The notes under the pieces are model-generated. The model saw only the letters and a program-made list of their open reading frames with translations, ran no database searches and had not been told where the DNA came from. This document shows, piece by piece, positions 51,553 through 59,860 of a DNA stretch of 61,906 nt. Both the position numbers and the translations under genes were made by a program. Positions within the stretch are counted from its first letter, which is position 1. Each line of letters opens with the position of its first letter. This DNA is from Minwuia thermotolerans (GTDB lineage Bacteria; Pseudomonadota; Alphaproteobacteria; Minwuiales; Minwuiaceae): assembly GCF_002924445.1 (NCBI RefSeq), contig NZ_PIGG01000061.1, forward strand, positions 1-61,906, read 5' to 3'.

Positions 51553-53646
51553 ATGAACGAGCCCCGTGACCTCACGGCGCTGATCACACCGCGGTCCATT
51601 GCGGTGATCGGCGCTTCGAACGAGCCTTACAAGTTCGGCGGCCGGCCGATCCGCTACATGCTCCAGGCGCCCTTCGAGGGGCCGATCTACCCGATCAATC
51701 CCCGCGAGAGCGAGATCCAGGGCCTGAAGGCCTATGCCGACATCCGCGACGTGGGGCAGCCGATCGACATGGCGATCGTCACCGTGCCCGCGCCAGCGGT
51801 CGTCAGTGTCGTCGAGGCCGCGGCCGAAGCGGGCGTGAAGTCCTGCGTCATCTTCTCCTCCTCCTTCGCCGAGGTCGGCGGCGAAGGCGCGGTCTGGCAG
51901 GAGCGCCTGCGCGAGATCAGCGCGCAGTCGGGCATGCTGATCTGCGGGCCGAACTGCCTCGGCACGCTGACGCCGGCGACCTGGGCCATCGGCACCTTCT
52001 CGTCGATGTTCGACCATGGCTGGCCGAAGCCCGGCGGGCTGACGATCATGACCCAGTCGGGCGCGGTCGGCGCGCATATCCTGGTGCAGGCCAGGGAGCT
52101 GGGTCTCGGCATCCGCACCTGGGTCGCCACCGGCAACGAGGTCGACGTCGACGTCGCCGACTGCATCGCCTTCGGCGCGCGCGACCCGGAGACGAAGGTC
52201 ATCACCGCCTACATGGAGGGCTGCAAGAACGCCGACAGGCTGATCGCGGCGCTGAAGCTGGCGCGGGCGGCGCGCAAGCCCGTGATCGCCATGAAGGTCG
52301 GCGCATCCGAGGTCGGCGCGGCGGCGGCCGCGACCCACACGGCTTCGCTGGCCGGCGCGGATGCGGTCTTCGACGCCGTCTTCCGCCAGTACGGCGTCTA
52401 CCGCGCCCACAGCCTGGAGGAGATGATGGACGTCGCCGCGGCGGCGCTGACCAGCCCGCTGCCGAAGGGCCGGCGGCTGGGCATCGTCACCGTCTCCGGC
52501 GGCGCAGGCGTCATGGCCTCCGACGAGGCCGAGAAGATCGGCCTGGAAGTGCCGGAACTGCCGGCCATTGCGCAGGACGGGGTCAAGGCGGCCATGCCCT
52601 ACGCCTCGGCACGCAACCCGGTCGACGTCACCGCCATGGCCACGAACCAGTTCGACCTGCTGGGCAAGGGACTGGAGGCGATGCTGGAGCACGGCAAGGT
52701 CGACATGACCATGATCTTCCTGTCCGCGGTCGGTTTCTCTGACCGGATCATGGTGGGCATGAACGAGATCTTCCCCGCGATCCGGAAGAAGTATCCGGAC
52801 GCGATCATGGCGGTCTCCATGCTCTGCAACGACGAAAACCGCCGGAAGTTCGAGGCCAACCAGTACCTGGTCATGGAGGACATGAACCGCGGCCTGCGCA
52901 TCCTCGAGGCGCTGGCGCGCATCCGGGAGGGCTTCGACCGCGGCGGCGACGACGACCCCCTGCCCGATGCGCCCGTCACCGGGGCGATCCCGGCAACGAC
53001 GCCGAACGAGTACGAGGCGGCTCAGCTTCTGGCCGCCGCCGGCGTGCCCTATCCGGAAATGAAGGTCGCGACCTCCGCCGTCGAGGCAAGGGCCGCGGTC
53101 GAGGCGCTCGGTACGCGGACGGTGATGAAGATTCTCTCGGCCGACATCCAGCACAAGTCCGACATCGGCGGCGTGAAGCTCAACATCGGCCCGGAGGAGG
53201 CCGAAGCCGCCTTCGAGGCGATCATGGCCGGCGCGCGGGAGCATGCGCCGAAGGCCGTTATCGACGGCGTTCTGGTCGCGCCCATGGCGAAGGGCGGCGT
53301 CGAATGCATCATCGGCGTGCAGAACGACCCCGTTTTCGGACCGACGGTGATGTTCGGCCTGGGCGGCGTCTTCGTCGAGGTGCTGAAGGATGTCACCTTC
53401 CGCGTCGCCCCGTTCGGGCGGGCCGAGGCGCGGCGGATGATCGGGGAACTGAAGGGCCTGCCCCTGCTGCAGGGTGCGCGCGGCGCGGCGCCGGCCGACC
53501 TGGACGCGCTGGCGAAAATACTCTCCCGGCTGTCGGTGTTCGCCGCGGCCAATGCCGACCGCTTCGAGTCGATCGACGTCAACCCGATCCTGGCCGGGCC
53601 CGATGGCGCGGTCGCCCTCGACGCGGTGATCGCGCCGAAGGGCTGA
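51553..53646 (+). CDS. ADP-forming acyl-CoA synthetase (acetate-CoA ligase family)
   Basis: This 697-residue single-chain enzyme joins, in order, a CoA-binding Rossmann domain (IAVIGASNEPYKFGGRPIRY), a succinyl-CoA-ligase-like domain with the phospho-histidine in ATHTASLAGADAVF (about residue 256), and an ATP-grasp domain in the C-terminal third (TVMKILSADIQHKSDIGGVK). It converts an acyl-CoA and ADP to acid plus ATP, or the reverse. As the last gene of the plus-strand island, it could recover ATP from the final acyl-CoA. Start ATG 51553 is 16 bases after the PrpD stop. Confidence 0.87.
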   Translation: MNEPRDLTALITPRSIAVIGASNEPYKFGGRPIRYMLQAPFEGPIYPINPRESEIQGLKAYADIRDVGQPIDMAIVTVPAPAVVSVVEAAAEAGVKSCVIFSSSFAEVGGEGAVWQERLREISAQSGMLICGPNCLGTLTPATWAIGTFSSMFDHGWPKPGGLTIMTQSGAVGAHILVQARELGLGIRTWVATGNEVDVDVADCIAFGARDPETKVITAYMEGCKNADRLIAALKLARAARKPVIAMKVGASEVGAAAAATHTASLAGADAVFDAVFRQYGVYRAHSLEEMMDVAAAALTSPLPKGRRLGIVTVSGGAGVMASDEAEKIGLEVPELPAIAQDGVKAAMPYASARNPVDVTAMATNQFDLLGKGLEAMLEHGKVDMTMIFLSAVGFSDRIMVGMNEIFPAIRKKYPDAIMAVSMLCNDENRRKFEANQYLVMEDMNRGLRILEALARIREGFDRGGDDDPLPDAPVTGAIPATTPNEYEAAQLLAAAGVPYPEMKVATSAVEARAAVEALGTRTVMKILSADIQHKSDIGGVKLNIGPEEAEAAFEAIMAGAREHAPKAVIDGVLVAPMAKGGVECIIGVQNDPVFGPTVMFGLGGVFVEVLKDVTFRVAPFGRAEARRMIGELKGLPLLQGARGAAPADLDALAKILSRLSVFAAANADRFESIDVNPILAGPDGAVALDAVIAPKG

Positions 53647-53668
53647 GCGCGGGGACGGTGTTCAGCCC
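53640..53668. terminator. Hairpin containing both convergent stop codons
   Basis: GGGCTGA (53640-53646) and TCAGCCC (53662-53668) form a perfect 7-bp stem with a 15-base loop. The TGA stops of the synthetase and of the PAS protein lie in the two arms. No U-run is seen, so rho-independent termination is weak at best. Confidence 0.35.
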
Positions 53669-54216
53669 TCGTCCGGGGCGGCGTTGACCGGCGCCGCCGA
53701 GGACCAGATGTCGGCCACGATGAAGACGTGATCCAGACCGCCTGCCTCCGATAGCAGCGGCGCATAGAAGCCCTCGCCGTGGAGCCACTCCCGGTTCTCG
53801 TAGCCCGAAACCGACGCCAGCCGCACGGGCCGGCCATTTCGGGCGACGTGGTCTATCGCGCCGCGGATGCGGTAGAGAGGCTTGCCGCTCAAGTGCCTCG
53901 AAACCAGCATCCCGGTGCCGTCGCCGTGGTTCGCGGCCGCCACCGTGCCCATCAGCCGGACCCGGTAGTCGCGCGCGCCGTTCGCGTCCCGGATAATGTC
54001 GATCAGCACGACATAGGGCAGCAGAGGCACGATGCTGGCGGGATCGAGATCGGACTTGCGCGGACCGGCGGCGTCACCGCGAAGGTCGCGCCAGTAGTCG
54101 TAGCCGCGCCGCGTCAGGCTGCGCCTGAACGCCAGCGTTTCGTCGAGGATGAAGCCGCCGCCTTCCTCATATTCATGCCAGACATCGGGCTCGATAGGCG
54201 CCCCTTCGAAGGACAT
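53662..54216 (-). CDS. PAS_5-family protein
   Basis: This 184-residue protein resembles the PAS_5 family common in Rhodospirillales: YWRDLRGDAAGPRKSDLDPA followed by SIVPLLPYVVLIDIIRD, then DYRVRLMGTVAAANHGDGTG. No output domain is fused, so it may sense a ligand and act through a partner. It is convergent with the synthetase gene and has its own promoter region with a palindrome. Confidence 0.75.
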   Translation of the reverse strand: MSFEGAPIEPDVWHEYEEGGGFILDETLAFRRSLTRRGYDYWRDLRGDAAGPRKSDLDPASIVPLLPYVVLIDIIRDANGARDYRVRLMGTVAAANHGDGTGMLVSRHLSGKPLYRIRGAIDHVARNGRPVRLASVSGYENREWLHGEGFYAPLLSEAGGLDHVFIVADIWSSAAPVNAAPDEG

Positions 54217-54272
54217 TGGCTACCCCATCCTCCGCCCGTTCAGGGCGTTCGGCGCTGAAATTCGCCTTCTGT

Positions 54273-54301
54273 CTGAAATAAGTAGCCGGTTGCTACGTCA
54301 A
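54273..54301 (-). promoter_or_regulatory. Predicted promoter of the PAS_5 gene, with operator-like palindrome
   Basis: On the minus strand TTGACG (54296-54301) is a strong -35, and 17 bases on is TTTCAG (54273-54278), a weak -10. The spacer holds an exact GTAGC-N5-GCTAC inverted repeat (54282-54296). A protein on this site would cover the promoter. Confidence 0.4.
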
Positions 54302-54332
54302 ATACTGTCGCCGCCGACACATTGTCTCGGGG

Positions 54333-56639
54333 TCAGCGGCCGCGCGCCGCCGCCCACACCTTCTCCGGGGTCAGCGGCATGTCGATATGGCGCAGACCCA
54401 GCGCGTTGCAGACCGCCGAGACGATCGCGGGCGAGCCCGCGATGGTGCCCGCCTCGCCGCAGCCCTTGACACCCATCGGCGAGGTCTCGGTCGGCGCGTC
54501 TTCGTAGAAGTCGATCCGGGTCGCGGGCAGATGATCGGCCCGCGGCATGGCGTAGTCCATGAACGTGCCGGAGACGAGCTGCGCCGTTTCCGTATCGTAG
54601 ACCGTGTGCTCCAGCACCGCCTGGCCGAGCCCCTGAACGATGCCGCCCATCACCTGGCCGCGGACCACCAGCGGATTGACGATGCGGCCGAAATCGTCGA
54701 CCGCCGTGTAGTCGACGACATCGATCAGGCCGGTCTCCGGGTCGATCTCCACCTCGGCAATGTGGCAGCCGTTCGGATACGCATTGCCGGCGCGGGTGTA
54801 CTCGTCGTCGCCGGAAAGGCCCCGGTCGGATTCCGAGCGGCCCGCCGCGAAGGCAGCCTCCGCTACCGCGTCCCAGCCGACGCTGCGGTCGGTGCCGACG
54901 ACCCGGAACGCGCCGTCACGCAGTTCGATGTCGGCGGCCGCCGCCTCCAGCAGTTCGCCGGCCAGCGCCTTCGCCTTTTCGATTACCTTGTCCGAGGCGC
55001 CGAGAATGGCGCTGCCGGCGAGCTGCAGCGAACGCGAGCCGCCATGACCGTTTCCGAGCGGCGTCGCCGCCGTGTCCGACTGGCGAAAGCGGATCCTGTG
55101 AAAATCCACACCCAGCTTCTCGTGGACGATCTGCGCAAAGGTGGTTTCGTGGCTCTGGCCATTGGACTGGGTGCCGACCGAGAGCGTAACCCCGCCATCG
55201 GCGTCGAAGTCGATCCGGGCGTATTCGTTGGGCACACCCAGCGTCGCCTCCAGGTAACAGGCCAGCCCCCGCCCCCGGATGCGGCCCCGGGCGGCGGACT
55301 GCGCCTTGCGCGCCTCGAACCCGTCCCAGTCCGCGTTGGCGATGGCGCGATCCATCAGGTCCTCGAAGCCGCCGGAATCGATCAGATGGCCCAGCGACGC
55401 CCTGTAGGGCAGCTTCTCCGGCCGGATCAGGTTGCGGCGCCGGAGCTCGATCGAGTCGACGCCCAGATCGGCCGCGGCAATCTCCACCACGCGCTCCAGC
55501 AGGTAGCAGGCCTCGGGCCGCCCGGCGCCGCGATAGGCATCCGTGGGCACCGTGTTGGTGAAGGCGCCGCGCACCTCGGTATAGACGGAAGGTATGTCAT
55601 AGGCCCCGCCCAGCACCGAGGCCGTGGCGCCCGTCGGCACGACGGGGCCGTTGGTGGACAGATAGGCGCCCAGATTGGCCGTGGTCTCGACGTAAAGACC
55701 GGTAAAGCGGTGATCCTTGTCGAGCGCCAGGCGGACACGGGTCTGCTGGTCGCGGCCCTGCCCGTCGGTCAGGAACCCTTCGGCCCGGTCGGAGACCCAT
55801 TTCACCGGCGCGGCGAGATCACGGGCGGCGTGCATCACCAGGGCGTGCTCGGGCTGGATCTGGTTCTTGCCGCCGAAGCCGCCGCCAACGTCATAGGCGA
55901 CGACCCTGAGCTTCGCCGGATCGATGCCGAAGATCTGCTCGGCGAGCAGGGTGCGGAACATGAAGACGTTCTGGATCGAGCCCGAGAGCGTGAACGCGCC
56001 GCTGTCGGCGTCATAGAGGCAGAGCGCGCCGCGCGGCTCCATCGGGTTGATGACGATGCGGTTGTTGACCAGCCGGAGCTCGGCGACGTGGGCGGCCTCC
56101 GCCAGCGCCTTCTCCACCGGCGCCCGCTCGCCCTTCGACCAGTGGAAGGCGCGGTTGCCGCGCGCTTCCTCGTGCAGCAGCGGCGCACCGTCGCCCAGCG
56201 CGGCGACCGAATCCGTCACCACGTCGAGTTCGTCATAGTCGGCCTCGACCAGGTCGGTCGCGTCCTCGGCGGCGCGCCGGCTCTCGGCGACGATGAAGGC
56301 GACGCCCTCGCCGGCGTGGCGCACGCGGCCGATCGCCAGCGGCCAGCGCGGCGGCACGGCAAGCGGCGTTCCGTCCACGTTCTCCAGCGCGGCGCGGATC
56401 GGGATCGGCTTCAGCCCGGCGTCGGGCCAGTCCTGCCCCACGTAGACGGCCCGGACGCCGGGCGCCGCGCGGGCGGCCCCGACGTCGATCGAGCGGAGAC
56501 GGGCGTGCGCGACCGGCGCGCGCACCACGAAGCCGTGCAGGCAGCCTTCGGGCGCCGCGTCGTCCAGATAATTGCCCAGGCCGGTGGTGAACCGCCGGTC
56601 CTCGACGCGCGTGACCGCCTGTCCGATGCCGAACTTCAT
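54333..56639 (-). CDS. Xanthine dehydrogenase family molybdopterin-binding subunit (orphan CoxL-like)
   Basis: This 768-residue large subunit holds the molybdenum cofactor. AYDVGGGFGGKNQIQPEHAL and TDAYRGAGRPEACYLLERVV match the family, and the catalytic Glu lies in KGCGEAGTIAGSPA near the C-terminus. The AYRGAGR active-site loop is of the non-CO type, so a hydroxylase or aldehyde oxidase is likelier than CO dehydrogenase. Neither the FAD-binding medium subunit nor the 2Fe-2S small subunit is encoded nearby, so electron transfer partners must be elsewhere. The start overlaps the upstream glycosyltransferase gene by 4 bases. Confidence 0.87.
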   Translation of the reverse strand: MKFGIGQAVTRVEDRRFTTGLGNYLDDAAPEGCLHGFVVRAPVAHARLRSIDVGAARAAPGVRAVYVGQDWPDAGLKPIPIRAALENVDGTPLAVPPRWPLAIGRVRHAGEGVAFIVAESRRAAEDATDLVEADYDELDVVTDSVAALGDGAPLLHEEARGNRAFHWSKGERAPVEKALAEAAHVAELRLVNNRIVINPMEPRGALCLYDADSGAFTLSGSIQNVFMFRTLLAEQIFGIDPAKLRVVAYDVGGGFGGKNQIQPEHALVMHAARDLAAPVKWVSDRAEGFLTDGQGRDQQTRVRLALDKDHRFTGLYVETTANLGAYLSTNGPVVPTGATASVLGGAYDIPSVYTEVRGAFTNTVPTDAYRGAGRPEACYLLERVVEIAAADLGVDSIELRRRNLIRPEKLPYRASLGHLIDSGGFEDLMDRAIANADWDGFEARKAQSAARGRIRGRGLACYLEATLGVPNEYARIDFDADGGVTLSVGTQSNGQSHETTFAQIVHEKLGVDFHRIRFRQSDTAATPLGNGHGGSRSLQLAGSAILGASDKVIEKAKALAGELLEAAAADIELRDGAFRVVGTDRSVGWDAVAEAAFAAGRSESDRGLSGDDEYTRAGNAYPNGCHIAEVEIDPETGLIDVVDYTAVDDFGRIVNPLVVRGQVMGGIVQGLGQAVLEHTVYDTETAQLVSGTFMDYAMPRADHLPATRIDFYEDAPTETSPMGVKGCGEAGTIAGSPAIVSAVCNALGLRHIDMPLTPEKVWAAARGR

Positions 56640-57235
56640 GATGTACCCCCGCTCCCGGACCCGAGCGCAGCATAATCGTCCACATCGTCGACATCGTTCA
56701 AGGTGCGCAGGCGCGCCACCCGCGCATGGGCGGGCAGCGCGGCGAGGCTGTCGGCCAGGGTCTCCGGCGAAGACCAGCGCACCCCGCGGAACAGACGCGC
56801 CGGGCGGAAGCCCCTTTTCAGTCCCACGAGCCAGAATCCGCCATCGGCCGCCGGACCGAAGACGGCCTCGTGGCGTCGCAGCGCGGCGAAGGCCGCGCGG
56901 AGGTCGTCGGCGGTCATCCCGGGTATGTCGCAGCCGACCAGCACCGCGTCGCCCGGCGCGGCATCGAGCGCCCGCTTCATCCGCTCGCCGATGTCGCCGC
57001 AGCCCTGGGGCAGGCGCGGCAGGCCGGCGGGAAAGGCGCGGCTGTCCTTGGCGGCGTCCGGCGTTACCCTGACCAGCGTTTCGACGCCCTTCAGGCCGCG
57101 CCCCAGGCCGATGGTCCGCGACAGGGTCGCGCGGTAGAACCTCAGCGCCGCCGCGTCCCCGATGCCGCGCGCCAGCCGGGTCTTCACCGAGCCCATGCGC
57201 GGGGCCTTCGCGAAGACGATCAGGGTCCGTCTCAT
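56636..57235 (-). CDS. DUF2064/TIGR04282-family glycosyltransferase-like protein
   Basis: This 199-residue protein has a nucleotidyltransferase-like fold: FAKAPRMGSVKTRLARGIGD near the N-terminus, VLVGCDIPGMTADDLRAAF in the centre and VFGPAADGGFWLVGLKRG. Family names refer to arsenosugar biosynthesis, but most members have no proven substrate. It overlaps both neighbours by 4 bases (ATGA), so it is translated with the TIGR04283 protein and the molybdenum subunit. Confidence 0.82.
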   Translation of the reverse strand: MRRTLIVFAKAPRMGSVKTRLARGIGDAAALRFYRATLSRTIGLGRGLKGVETLVRVTPDAAKDSRAFPAGLPRLPQGCGDIGERMKRALDAAPGDAVLVGCDIPGMTADDLRAAFAALRRHEAVFGPAADGGFWLVGLKRGFRPARLFRGVRWSSPETLADSLAALPAHARVARLRTLNDVDDVDDYAALGSGSGGTS

Positions 57236-57912
57236 CGGCCGTAGAGCCGCGCGATCAGTCGCGGTGGAACCCCGGCGAACCACAGCGTCAGGCAAACGAG
57301 ATTGCGCGCCGAACGCCGCCGCCAGCCGTCGCGCTCGAACTTCGCCGCCGAGGTAATCGCCGCCGCGTCGAAGAAATGCAGCCGCCTGCGGCCGATGCGG
57401 CGGACGATGTCGACATCCTCCATCAGGGGAACCGGGGCGAAACCGCCGATCTCCTCGTAGAGGCGGCGTGAGATCAGCAGGCCCTGATCGCCATAGGGCA
57501 GACCCAGCCTGCGGCAGCGCCAGTCCACACGGCCCTCCAGCCGCCGCGCCTCGGGCGCACTGCTGTCGAGGCGAAAGCGGAAGACGCCGGCCCGCCGCCG
57601 GTTCGACGGAATGTCCATGAAGTTGCCGGCCTCGGCCTGCCAGGACGGGCTGAGCCGGGTGTCGGCGTGCAGGAACAACAGCCAGCCGCCGCCCGCCGCC
57701 GCCGCGCCGGCGCAAAGTTGAGCGCCACGTCCCTTGGGCACCTCGATCACCCGCGCGCCATGAGCTTCCGCGACGGCCCGCGTGTCGTCCGTCGAGCCGC
57801 CGTCGGCCACGAGAATCTCGCCCGTGTGCGGGCTGGCCACGCTGTCGATGGCCGCGCCGATGGTCCGGGCGGCGTCCAGCGCCGGAATGACGACGCTGAG
57901 GGCGGCGCTCAT
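57232..57912 (-). CDS. TIGR04283-family glycosyltransferase (GT2 type)
   Basis: This 226-residue GT-A enzyme has SVVIPALDAARTIGAAIDSV at the start, EILVADGGSTDDTRAVAEAH and the metal motif LLFLHADTRLSP. PLMEDVDIVRRI is the ED acceptor motif. It would transfer a sugar from a nucleotide donor in the cytoplasm. ATG 57912 was chosen since the longer frame is a shadow over the sterol-desaturase gene. TIGR04282 and TIGR04283 proteins are regularly paired, as here. Confidence 0.84.
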   Translation of the reverse strand: MSAALSVVIPALDAARTIGAAIDSVASPHTGEILVADGGSTDDTRAVAEAHGARVIEVPKGRGAQLCAGAAAAGGGWLLFLHADTRLSPSWQAEAGNFMDIPSNRRRAGVFRFRLDSSAPEARRLEGRVDWRCRRLGLPYGDQGLLISRRLYEEIGGFAPVPLMEDVDIVRRIGRRRLHFFDAAAITSAAKFERDGWRRRSARNLVCLTLWFAGVPPRLIARLYGR

Positions 57913-58721
57913 AGCCGCCGGAACGGCAGGGCCATCATCCACAGCAGTCCCTGCCGCGCGCCGTCGCGATAGGCGCTGAGGCCGATTTCCATGCCCCGGT
58001 GACCTTTCTCCGGCTGCGCCCGCCAGGTGCGGAAGATGCGGTCCCAGACCGAGAGGTTGAAGCCGAAGTTCGAGTTGTGCTCGCGGGGGATGGTCGAATG
58101 GTGCACGCGATGGACGTCGGGGGTGATGATCAGCCGACGCAGGGGACGCTCCAGCCAGACCGGCAGATCGATGTTGGAATGGTTGAACATGGCCAGGCCG
58201 TTGAGCGCGATCTCGAACACCAGCACGGCCAGCGCCGGGGCGCCGAGCGCGGCGATGACCGCAAGCTTCAACAGCATCGACAGGACGATCTCGGCGGGGT
58301 GGAAGCGCAGCCCCGTGGTCACGTCGATGTCCAGGTCCGCATGATGCATGCGGTGCATCCGCCAGAGGAACGGGACGTGGTGGAAGGCGACATGCTGGCC
58401 ATAGATGACCAGATCCAGAATCAGGACCGCGATCAGGAACTCGGCCCAGTACGGCAGCGCGACGGCGTTCAGCAGACCCACGCCCTCGGCTTCGAGCCAC
58501 GCCGCAAATCCCACGGCGAGCGCCGGGAGGAAGAAGAAGAGCAGCCTGAGCGCGGCGGTGTCGATGGCCACCACCGCCAGATTGCCGAACCAGCGCCTGA
58601 GGCGTGGCTGGCCCAGCGGGCGTTTCGGCACGAGCCGCTCCAGCCCCGCCATGCCGGCCAGGATGATGACGAAGACGGCGATGCGGACCGCGCCCTCGTT
58701 CTCGATCAGGAAGTCGCCCAT
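57909..58721 (-). CDS. Sterol desaturase/fatty-acid hydroxylase family protein
   Basis: This 270-residue membrane protein has four to five helices and the His-box set of the FA_hydroxylase family: HVAFH and HRMHHADLD (near residues 110-130), then HRVHHSTIPREHN (near 205). These bind a di-iron centre that oxidises a lipid. It is coupled by 4 bases to the glycosyltransferase downstream and sits 60 bases after the MBL gene. A hydroxylated, then glycosylated lipid product is a reasonable guess. Confidence 0.85.
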   Translation of the reverse strand: MGDFLIENEGAVRIAVFVIILAGMAGLERLVPKRPLGQPRLRRWFGNLAVVAIDTAALRLLFFFLPALAVGFAAWLEAEGVGLLNAVALPYWAEFLIAVLILDLVIYGQHVAFHHVPFLWRMHRMHHADLDIDVTTGLRFHPAEIVLSMLLKLAVIAALGAPALAVLVFEIALNGLAMFNHSNIDLPVWLERPLRRLIITPDVHRVHHSTIPREHNSNFGFNLSVWDRIFRTWRAQPEKGHRGMEIGLSAYRDGARQGLLWMMALPFRRL

Positions 58722-58781
58722 GACGCCTGATCTAGCGCCGTCGGCGGTTCCGCGCCAGTCACGGCTGCGCCAGCGCCCGGC

Positions 58782-59675
58782 TCAGACCCTGTAGGCGGCG
58801 TTTGCGGTCGGCTCGCCGTCGGCCTTCACGCGGCCGTCGCCTGTCATGTGCAGCAGATGCGCGAAGACCGAGCGCGCCGCGGCGCGGTGCAGGGAGCGGT
58901 CGACGTCGGCGTACATCACCGCGACCATCTCCGGAATCGTCTTCGGCCCGTCGGCCAGCACCTCCAGGATCTGCTGCTCGCGCAGTTGCCGGTGGGCGCG
59001 GTAGGCGCGGACGAAGTCGTGGACGTTGTCGATCGGCACGCCGTGGGTCGGGTAGTAGCGGACGTCGTCGCGTGCCAGCAGCTTGTCCAGCGAAGCGAAA
59101 TAGTCGGTCATGTCGCCGTCCGGCGGCGAGACGATGGTGGTCGACCAGCCCATGATGTGGTCGCCCGTGAACAGCGCCTTCTCCTCGCGCAGGCCGAAGC
59201 AGATGTGATTGGAGGTGTGACCGGGCGTGTGCACGCACTCGACCGACCAGCCGTCGCCCTCGATGACGTCGCCGTCGCGCACCTGGTGGTCGGGGACGAA
59301 GTCGAAGTCGCCGCCCTCCTCTACCTTCGGGCCGTCCTTGCCGGAGCCGTGCGGACCATAGGCCCAGGTCTCGGCGCCGGTGGCTTCCTTGATCAGGCGC
59401 GCCCCGGGCGAGTGGTCGACATGGGTGTGGGTGACCAGCTGGTGGGTCACCGTCTCCCCTTCCACGGCCTTGAGGACCGCCGCGATGTGATTCGGGTCCG
59501 CCGGGCCGGCGTCGACGATGGCGACCCTGCCCTCGCCGATGATGTAGGTGCCCGTGCCCATGAAGGTGAAGGCGCCCGGATTGCGGCAGACGACACGGCG
59601 AATCAGCGGGCTGAGCCGGTCCGGCTCGCCGTATTCGAAGTCCATCTCGCGCACGAAAGGTATCGCGTAGGCCAA
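58782..59675 (-). CDS. MBL-fold metallo-hydrolase
   Basis: This 297-residue protein has the metal-binding HTHVDHSPGA motif (about residues 78-87), a second His in ECVHTPGHTSNHICF, and the bridging Asp in ALFTGDHIMGW. A C-terminal winged-helix-like segment (HRQLREQQILEVLADG) is typical of the LACTB2-like branch. The start is TTG at 59675, behind AAGGGGAGGAATACC, as no ATG fits. Substrates may be thioesters or lactones. It probably heads the operon that ends in the molybdenum subunit. Confidence 0.82.
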   Translation of the reverse strand: MAYAIPFVREMDFEYGEPDRLSPLIRRVVCRNPGAFTFMGTGTYIIGEGRVAIVDAGPADPNHIAAVLKAVEGETVTHQLVTHTHVDHSPGARLIKEATGAETWAYGPHGSGKDGPKVEEGGDFDFVPDHQVRDGDVIEGDGWSVECVHTPGHTSNHICFGLREEKALFTGDHIMGWSTTIVSPPDGDMTDYFASLDKLLARDDVRYYPTHGVPIDNVHDFVRAYRAHRQLREQQILEVLADGPKTIPEMVAVMYADVDRSLHRAAARSVFAHLLHMTGDGRVKADGEPTANAAYRV

Positions 59676-59700
59676 GGTATTCCTCCCCTTCCCGAGCCGA

Positions 59701-59728
59701 TTGACAGGCCATGACCGTCGCTTATGCT
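59701..59728 (+). promoter_or_regulatory. Predicted promoter of the right-end livH operon
   Basis: A consensus TTGACA (59701-59706) is followed after 16 bases by TATGCT (59723-59728). Transcription would start near 59735, giving a 125-nt leader. It overlaps a divergent promoter on the other strand. Confidence 0.5.
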
Positions 59729-59748
59729 TCGCCGACCTGCCGGATCAA
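59721..59748 (-). promoter_or_regulatory. Predicted divergent promoter of the MBL operon
   Basis: On the minus strand TTGATC (59743-59748) and CATAAG (59721-59726) are 16 bases apart. Its -10 physically overlaps the -10 of the livH promoter, so the two directions probably compete for RNA polymerase. Confidence 0.35.
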
Positions 59749-59860
59749 AAGCTAGCGCCTCGGAGACGACAACGGAAGGCGCACCGGCGGAGGGGGCGGT
59801 CCGGGCAAACCGGATCGACAGATTCAGGATGCCGGGCGGCATTGGGGAGGATGAACGCCT

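Noticed and set aside
53640-53668. Strong rho-independent terminator between the synthetase and PAS genes
   Set aside because: The stem is only 7 bp with a 15-base loop and no U-run, so I list it only as a weak hairpin.
54333-56639. Carbon monoxide dehydrogenase (coxL)
   Set aside because: The active-site loop reads AYRGAGR rather than the CO-type AYxCSFR, and coxM and coxS are absent.
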